DNA from: JBEEOW01 sp041191405
Lineage (GTDB): Bacteria > Bacteroidota > Bacteroidia > Cytophagales > UBA9547
Length of the DNA stretch: 64,000 bases
Assembly: GCA_041191405.1 (NCBI GenBank)
Contig: JBEEOW010000020.1
Span: 1 to 64,000 of the forward strand
Direction: 5' to 3'
A model generated the notes under the pieces. The model was given only the letters and a program-made list of their open reading frames with translations, made no database searches and was not told where the DNA came from. The first letter of the stretch is position 1. The number at the start of each line of letters is the position of its first letter. The position numbers and the translations under genes are program-made. Positions 58,943-64,000 of this stretch are shown here, piece after piece.

Positions 58943-61012
58943 TTACTTAGTATATACATTTGATGAGTTTCTGTATCCTCCAAGGTTTTTATACCAATCT
59001 GAGAATGAACTTCCAAAACTTTCAGCCCAAGTTTTGAATTTTAAATGTGCATTTGTAATAGCTGATTTTTCAGTAGGGTATTCAAAATTTGCAGGGATAT
59101 TTATTGCAAATGGCAGATTAGAACTTGTTTTATAGTATCTACCGGTAGCTGGAACACTATTATCATCAACCTGACCTATTAATGAAGGGTTGGCTAAACT
59201 TGTAGGAGCAAAATCAGGTAAGTGAACTTCAGCTCCTCTATCTTGATTTATTATAATGAACGGATTGAATGGTATTGCTCCAAGTTGGTTCGTATTTATT
59301 GGAGAAGTAAATATGATATCAACAATAATGGAATCGCTTGCACCTTTTGATGAATTTGATTCGGTATTAAAATATTGACCTCCTGAGCGTTGAATTAAAG
59401 GTTCTGGGTTGTCGAATATTATTATTGTAGCTTTGTTTTGACCAGCTTCTGTATTGTTACCAGCAAGCGTAACTAAGTTTCCAAAAATTCTTTGACCTGT
59501 TATAGAAGCAACTTGTGAACTCTGAATTGGCAACTCAATTCCAAATCCATTTCTAAAAGATGCACCTATGGCTTTAACCAAAAATTTGGCTTTTATTGAA
59601 ACAACATCATTTGTAGCGTTAAGCACCTGAGTGAAGTTATAATTAATAACCATGTCATTGAAATCAAAATCACCTTTGCTAGGCCATAAATCTTCAAAAC
59701 ATAAGCTACCAAATACATTAGTTGCAGGGAATGAACTGTTATATGCTTTAGTTGGATCATTTGGATATAGGTCAAATGTATTGTAAACACCGTCTCCATC
59801 TATATCATTATTAGGTTGCGAACTAGGTAAAGCAACTACATTGGTAAATTGTATAGATGTGTATGGATTAGCTGTTACATAAAACAAAGCATCATTAAAA
59901 TCATTGTCGGCTCCTGATTGACGACCCATATCTTCAAAACCAATCAAAACTCTGTTACGTTGCACACTATTTAATAATACCATGTGTGGTCTTAAACTTG
60001 CAACAGTTTCAAGGTTAAAATCTGGATTTGAGTATTGAATATATGAACCAGCCCCAACAGTAGATCCGTTCCATCCATTAGCAACTAAAAACCAACCAAT
60101 GCCAGTGTTTTTCGAGAATGTTCCAATTTTTACTTTATTACCCGAAATTAATCCACCACCAGAACCTTGATAGGAAGTATTTGGGAAAATTATTGTATGA
60201 TTTGTAATTTGAGATTTAGAGGTTGGAGGATTGTTTTTGTCGTATGTATAAAAACCTAATGAATTTTTCCAGCCAGCTCCTTCATGCACAAATGTAATCC
60301 AAACATCAGCACTATCATTTAAAATTAAATCTGTTTCAGTACTTTGGCTAATATATTCTGGATGTACATTGGGTAGTTGACTTAATTCAGGTAATGCTGC
60401 ATTAACATCAGCTAAAAATGAAGCGTCAACTAAATCGTTATTAGCAATTAAGTAATTTGGAACACCTAAGTTGTTCCAAGTGCCAAGAAATGTGTAATTT
60501 ACAGCTTGTGCAGCTTCTGTTCTAGCAAAATAATATCTTTCATTTTCGGAGTTAGCCTTAGCTTTTGAAGGATTTAGATCTACTGAAATTGAATTTCCAA
60601 TAACATCGGCTTCAACCAAATCAATTAATCCAATATAATTAGATTTAACAAATACTGATTTTATACAAGATGCTAATGTAATTGATTCATTATATCTACC
60701 ACTGTAGCCAATAACCCCTTTTGTTAAAACAATTGCATTGGGATTATCTTGCGGATTTGTGTCAAATAATTCAAAAACAGCACCTGATACAGGTTGTCCA
60801 TTATCAAGTATAGCTGATACAGTTAAATTAATTTCTCCTACTGTTGCATAATTAAAGTTTGATGCAACACTCATGTGAGTAATATCAACATCATTTGAAG
60901 ATGTTGAATAGGATGGCATTACTTCATTGAATTTTTTTCGGCCACAACTATTAGTAGAAATTATCAATCCTAACAGTAATGTATATACTAAGAATTTGAT
61001 TGGCGTTTTCAT
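58943..61012 (-). CDS. LruC-domain lipoprotein (large, surface-associated)
   Basis: The 689-residue protein has a signal peptide with lipobox (ISTNSC, lipidated Cys near 23) and an N-terminal carboxypeptidase-regulatory-like or beta-sandwich part (about 45-150). A large LruC domain follows: FEDMGRQSGADNDFNDALFYV, the calcium-loop-like DIDGDGVYNTFDLYPNDP, CFEDLWPSKGDFDFNDMVINYNF, and DRGAEVHLPD. The acidic Asp/Asn-rich loops suggest Ca2+ binding. LruC proteins are envelope lipoproteins with poorly known roles. Upstream is a 457-bp gap with repeats. Confidence 0.88.
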   Translation of the reverse strand: MKTPIKFLVYTLLLGLIISTNSCGRKKFNEVMPSYSTSSNDVDITHMSVASNFNYATVGEINLTVSAILDNGQPVSGAVFELFDTNPQDNPNAIVLTKGVIGYSGRYNESITLASCIKSVFVKSNYIGLIDLVEADVIGNSISVDLNPSKAKANSENERYYFARTEAAQAVNYTFLGTWNNLGVPNYLIANNDLVDASFLADVNAALPELSQLPNVHPEYISQSTETDLILNDSADVWITFVHEGAGWKNSLGFYTYDKNNPPTSKSQITNHTIIFPNTSYQGSGGGLISGNKVKIGTFSKNTGIGWFLVANGWNGSTVGAGSYIQYSNPDFNLETVASLRPHMVLLNSVQRNRVLIGFEDMGRQSGADNDFNDALFYVTANPYTSIQFTNVVALPSSQPNNDIDGDGVYNTFDLYPNDPTKAYNSSFPATNVFGSLCFEDLWPSKGDFDFNDMVINYNFTQVLNATNDVVSIKAKFLVKAIGASFRNGFGIELPIQSSQVASITGQRIFGNLVTLAGNNTEAGQNKATIIIFDNPEPLIQRSGGQYFNTESNSSKGASDSIIVDIIFTSPINTNQLGAIPFNPFIIINQDRGAEVHLPDFAPTSLANPSLIGQVDDNSVPATGRYYKTSSNLPFAINIPANFEYPTEKSAITNAHLKFKTWAESFGSSFSDWYKNLGGYRNSSNVYTK

Positions 61013-61041
61013 GGTAGTAGTATTTAAGATTATAATGACTG

Positions 61042-61087
61042 TAACGGTATTGCAGAATGAGTTTTTGCAGTATTTTTACTCGATTTT
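61042..61087 (+). repeat. 46-bp imperfect direct repeat, copy 1
   Basis: Begins TAACGGTATTGCAGAA and ends TTTTTACTCGATTTT. A near-copy lies at 61144-61189, 102 bp away. Confidence 0.7.
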
Positions 61088-61143
61088 AATTCAGTACTAA
61101 GTACAGAGTATTGAGTTCAGCGTTTTTGCAATTATTTAGATTA

Positions 61144-61189
61144 TAACGGTATTGAAGAAAGGCTTTTTGCAGTATTTATACTCGATTTT
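61144..61189 (+). repeat. 46-bp imperfect direct repeat, copy 2
   Basis: Begins TAACGGTATTGAAGAA and ends TTTATACTCGATTTT. Between the copies lies an AGTACAGAGTATTGAGT repeat of the type seen at 16589. Confidence 0.7.
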
Positions 61190-61256
61190 TTTGTTTTCAA
61201 GTATTAGGTATTTGGTATTAAGTCTTAGGTACTAATTATAGGGGAATTTAAAATTA

Positions 61257-61301
61257 GTCCCATCGGGACGATGATATCATAGTCCTGGGTTTCAACCCAG
61301 G
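61257..61301. repeat. Compound palindromic element (three adjacent palindromes)
   Basis: GTCCC-ATC-GGGAC (61257-61269), ATGATATCAT (61271-61280) and CCTGGGTT-TC-AACCCAGG (61284-61301). GC-rich for the region; the CCTGGGTTxxAACCCAGG unit looks like a dispersed REP-type sequence. Confidence 0.7.
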
Positions 61302-61330
61302 GTATTTGTAAGATGATAAAGAATGGTTTA

Positions 61331-61407
61331 AATCTAAAAACTAAAAACTAAAATCTAAAATCTTAAGTCTTAAGTCTTAAGTCTTATGTCTTTTGTCTAA
61401 AATCTAG
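61331..61407. repeat. Degenerate short repeats (AAATCTAAAAACTA, CTTAAGTCTT)
   Basis: AATCTAAAAACTAAAAACTA, AAATCTAAAATCTTAAGTC, TTAAGTCTTAAGTCTTATG, TCTTTTGTCTAAAATCTAG in order. It fills the gap before the glycosyltransferase gene. Confidence 0.65.
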
Positions 61408-61469
61408 TATTTATACCTAAAAATTGATTTTTATTAATTCGTTAAAAGCACTATAAATACAATTATATT

Positions 61470-62672
61470 ATGGAATCGAATCAAAATTTCGTTATCATTT
61501 CAATTACACCTTGGGATTTTGAAATGGGAAATAATGCTAAAAATTTAGCATTTGAAATTTCCAATAATCATAAAGTGCTTTATGTAAATCCTCCTTTAGA
61601 TAGAATTACTCTATTAAAAGAAAAACATACAAATGCTGTTAAAAAAAGAGTAGCTATATTAAATGGTCAAGAAAATGGTTTAGAAAAAATCAATGAAAAT
61701 TTGTATGTATTAACTCCATCAATTTTGATTGAATCAATAAACTGGTTGCCTTTTAAATTTATGTTTGATTTTGTTAATAAGATTAATAACAAGAGGCTAG
61801 CTACTGAAATTTTAAAAGCAACACATACTTTAGGTATCGATAAATTTTATTTTTTGAATGATAGTGATATGTTTAGAAGCTTTTATTTAAAAGAACATTT
61901 ACACCCTTTAAAATATATATATTACAGTAGAGATAATTTAATGGCTGTACCTTATTGGAACAAATTTGGGAAATTTTGTGAACCAGAATTAGTTAAAAAA
62001 GCGGATGTTGCCATAGCTAATTCATTGTATTTGAGTGATGAATTAAAAAAATATAATAAAAATTCATTTGATGTAGGCCAAGGCTGTGATCTTGAAATGT
62101 ACACTGTAGATTTTAAAGCAAATGACAAACCATTGGATATGAAAAATATTAATGGACCAGTTATTGGCTATACAGGAGCATTATTTGAGTTACGATTAGA
62201 TATTAAATTAATCGCTTTTATTGCAGAATCACATCCGGAATGGAATATAGTATTAGTTGGTCCGGAGGATGAGGCATTTAAAAATAGTGTTCTCCATCAA
62301 ATTAGTAATATTCATTTTTTAGGAAACAAAAATCCGAACGAGTTGCCTAAATACATTGCAGCTTTTGATGTATGTATTAATCCCCAAACATTAAATGAGG
62401 TTACCATAGGCAATTACCCCCGAAAAATTGATGAATACTTGGCTATGGGTAAACCAATAGTTGCCACTCATACCAAAACTATGGAAACTTTTACACCTTA
62501 TGTTTATTTAGCTGAAACTTATAACGATTATCTACAATTAATAAAGCTTGCATTAACTGAAAATTCAGAAGAACTAATTTCTGAAAGGAAAAAATTTGCA
62601 GCATCGCATTCTTGGGCAAATAATGTAAATAAAATCATTGATGCTATTGAAAAATGTAGTATTAATACTTAA
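61470..62672 (+). CDS. Glycosyltransferase, GT4-like (GT-B fold)
   Basis: The 400-residue protein has PWDFEMGNNAKNLAFEISNNHKVLYVNPPLDR at the N-terminus. The donor half has GYTGALFELRLDIKLIAFIAESHPEWNIVLVGPEDEAF, LGNKNPNELPKYIAAFDVCINPQ and RKIDEYLAMGKPIVATHTKTMETF (E-x-LAMG-PIVAT), the pattern of WcaL/GT4-like transferases. It lies opposite to the LruC gene across the 457-bp repeat-rich gap, so it is a separate unit, probably with the methyltransferase gene downstream (127-bp gap). Confidence 0.88.
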   Translation: MESNQNFVIISITPWDFEMGNNAKNLAFEISNNHKVLYVNPPLDRITLLKEKHTNAVKKRVAILNGQENGLEKINENLYVLTPSILIESINWLPFKFMFDFVNKINNKRLATEILKATHTLGIDKFYFLNDSDMFRSFYLKEHLHPLKYIYYSRDNLMAVPYWNKFGKFCEPELVKKADVAIANSLYLSDELKKYNKNSFDVGQGCDLEMYTVDFKANDKPLDMKNINGPVIGYTGALFELRLDIKLIAFIAESHPEWNIVLVGPEDEAFKNSVLHQISNIHFLGNKNPNELPKYIAAFDVCINPQTLNEVTIGNYPRKIDEYLAMGKPIVATHTKTMETFTPYVYLAETYNDYLQLIKLALTENSEELISERKKFAASHSWANNVNKIIDAIEKCSINT

Positions 62673-62799
62673 AAACTTACCCTAAAAGTAGCGTTACAAT
62701 ACATAAATTCAATAACTTATATGTTTTGTTTGTTTAAAAAAAATAGAGTAGAAATACTTAAAGAATATAAAAAGAAACAGAGTATAAGTTAATAATTAG

Positions 62800-63930
62800 A
62801 TGAAGAAATTAAATACTACTGCAATGGAAACTCGTAGAAATGATATTTTAAATTTGATTATCTGCCCAATTACAAAAAGTAATTTAAGATATCTTACTGC
62901 TTCTGAATTAGAAGTGTTAAATAATAAAATTGCAAATTCAGAGATAGTTTCAATTAAAGGAAATGCCTTTGATGTTCAATTATCTGAAGCATTTATTTCA
63001 GATAAATTGAACTTAATTTATCCTATCATCAATGATATTTGTTATTTACTTCCAAAACATGCTTTAATAACTGTAAATAATGAATATATACTAGATTCAT
63101 TAGATGATTTTAACTGGGGAAATCAAATGCTAGAAACATTTTATGATGAATTTGGATGGTTAAAATCTGAAAATAATCAGTACAATGATGCAGTAGTGTT
63201 TGAAGATTTGAGAGATGTATCAAAATCGTATATACATAATTGTCACATGAGATTAAAAACATTTTTACCTAAAAGTGGCAAATATTTTTTAGATGCTGCA
63301 TCGGGCCCTATTCAATTTGACGAGTATTTAGAGTATTCTAAAAATTTTGAATATAGAGTTTGTATCGACTTATCCTCTAGGGCATTAAACGAAGCAAGGA
63401 AAAAAATAGGAAATAAAGGCATTTTCATTCTTGGAAACATTGCCAATATGCCTATTCAAAGTGCTAAAATCGATGCAGCAATTTCTTTGAATACCATATA
63501 CCATATTCCTAAAGAGCAACAAGTAGATGCCTTTAAGGAAATATATAGAGTATTAAGTGAAAAAGCTCCAGGATTAATTATATACGAATGGGGTAGATAC
63601 TCTCACCTTATAAATTTATTTGTATTGCCACATAAGGTTAAGAATCATATAAATAAATGGTTTAAGGTTTTTAACTCTGATAATTTAGCTCAACCAGATA
63701 TTTACTTCCATGCATTCAATAGAGGATATTTTGATGAAAGTAAAGTTGGTTTTAAAATTAAAACCTTTGTTTGGCGAAGCATAAGTGTACCATTTATGAA
63801 AATGTATATTCACAAATGGTTATTTGGCGAAAAAATTCTAAAAATGATATATAAAATAGAAGAAAAGTTTCCCAAAGTAGCTGGGAACATGGGAGAGTAT
63901 CCATTGTTCTATTTCGAAAAATCAATCTAA
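62800..63930 (+). CDS. SAM-dependent methyltransferase with N-terminal Trm112-like region
   Basis: The 376-residue protein starts with a Trm112-like segment (NLIICPITKSNLRYLTASE, residues about 17-35, then LIYPIINDICYLLP). A class I methyltransferase domain follows, with motif I-like KYFLDAASGPIQFDEYLEYSKNFEYRVCIDLSSRALNEA and post-motif NIANMPIQSAKIDAAISLNTIYHIPKEQQVDAFKEIYRVL. The SAM motif (DAASGP) differs from GxGxG. A sugar or lipid substrate is likely in this neighbourhood. ATG at 62824 is an alternative start. Confidence 0.82.
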   Translation: MKKLNTTAMETRRNDILNLIICPITKSNLRYLTASELEVLNNKIANSEIVSIKGNAFDVQLSEAFISDKLNLIYPIINDICYLLPKHALITVNNEYILDSLDDFNWGNQMLETFYDEFGWLKSENNQYNDAVVFEDLRDVSKSYIHNCHMRLKTFLPKSGKYFLDAASGPIQFDEYLEYSKNFEYRVCIDLSSRALNEARKKIGNKGIFILGNIANMPIQSAKIDAAISLNTIYHIPKEQQVDAFKEIYRVLSEKAPGLIIYEWGRYSHLINLFVLPHKVKNHINKWFKVFNSDNLAQPDIYFHAFNRGYFDESKVGFKIKTFVWRSISVPFMKMYIHKWLFGEKILKMIYKIEEKFPKVAGNMGEYPLFYFEKSI

Positions 63931-63962
63931 AAATATACTTAAACTTATTAAATACTAAAATT

Positions 63963-64000
63963 ATGTACGGTATCATAAACAGCACCATTGAAAGTTTAGT
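63963..64000 (+). CDS. Start of a probable H-NOX (heme NO-binding) gene, cut by window end
   Basis: ATG at 63963 opens a frame reading MYGIINSTIESLV at the window edge. This resembles the N-terminus of H-NOX/heme-NO-binding proteins (M-GIIN--IE-LV). Only 13 residues are visible, so this is a tentative call. It is 32 bp after the methyltransferase stop. Confidence 0.4.
   Translation, partial: MYGIINSTIESL

Noticed and set aside
1..64000. tRNA, rRNA, 4.5S RNA or tmRNA genes
   Set aside because: Gene gaps were read on both strands without finding cloverleaf-type or conserved rRNA stretches. A dedicated search tool would be needed to exclude small RNAs.

Overview
The window is AT-rich chromosomal DNA from a free-living member of the Bacteroidota. 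This rests on three C-terminal type IX secretion (T9SS) sorting domains, an LruC-domain lipoprotein, SSC-type lipoboxes, TAnnTTTG-like promoter boxes, few Shine-Dalgarno sites, and a SAM-I riboswitch in front of metH. Genus cannot be resolved by eye. No rRNA, tRNA, CRISPR array, transposase or prophage was recognised.

Left part (1-22 kb): a cut-off membrane protein; a PemK/MazF-type toxin-antitoxin pair whose toxin carries an internal TGA; the housekeeping run pyrD-ftsK-lolA; an LRR T9SS protein; gcvP; a second T9SS protein; an MmcQ/YjbR protein; a methylcrotonyl-CoA carboxylase-type beta subunit; a HEPN/MNT toxin-antitoxin pair; ffh; small envelope proteins; acpH; a remnant of a DUF4143-type ATPase; a DUF1493 protein; a Sua5/TsaC protein; a DMT transporter; and an SGNH lipoprotein followed by a coupled 56-residue ORF.

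Middle (22-45 kb): a hybrid histidine kinase with a stand-alone receiver, a TonB-dependent receptor, a DMT transporter, a thioesterase, a Crp-like regulator, a cytoplasmic SBP-like protein, an M48 protease, two tandemly duplicated small membrane proteins (one of 45 aa), hldD and metF. Next comes an AAA+/DUF4143 ATPase between two 35-bp perfect direct repeats, then metH with its SAM-I riboswitch, and a BtuF-BtuC-like pair without an adjacent ATPase. metF, metH and BtuFC fit one theme: B12-dependent methionine synthesis.

Right part (45-64 kb): an exopolysaccharide/cell-surface region. It has three GT2, one GT1 and one GT4-like glycosyltransferase, a Wzz/Wzc-like protein without a tyrosine tail, a half-length TolC-like protein, an O-antigen ligase/polymerase, an LbH acyltransferase with a stop at codon 4, an LruC lipoprotein and a methyltransferase. 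Signalling genes are interspersed: a NarL-type regulator broken by TAA, a LytTR regulator and an HPt protein. No Wza, Wzx or initiating sugar-phosphate transferase is visible. The window ends in what looks like the start of an H-NOX gene.

Two features run through the window. One is a set of degenerate short tandem repeats (units such as CTTAAGTCT, TCTAACA, TTTTCAGT and GATAACC) that fills many gene gaps, sometimes in the same block order, and in places supplies start or stop codons. The other is three otherwise intact reading frames each broken by a single stop codon.
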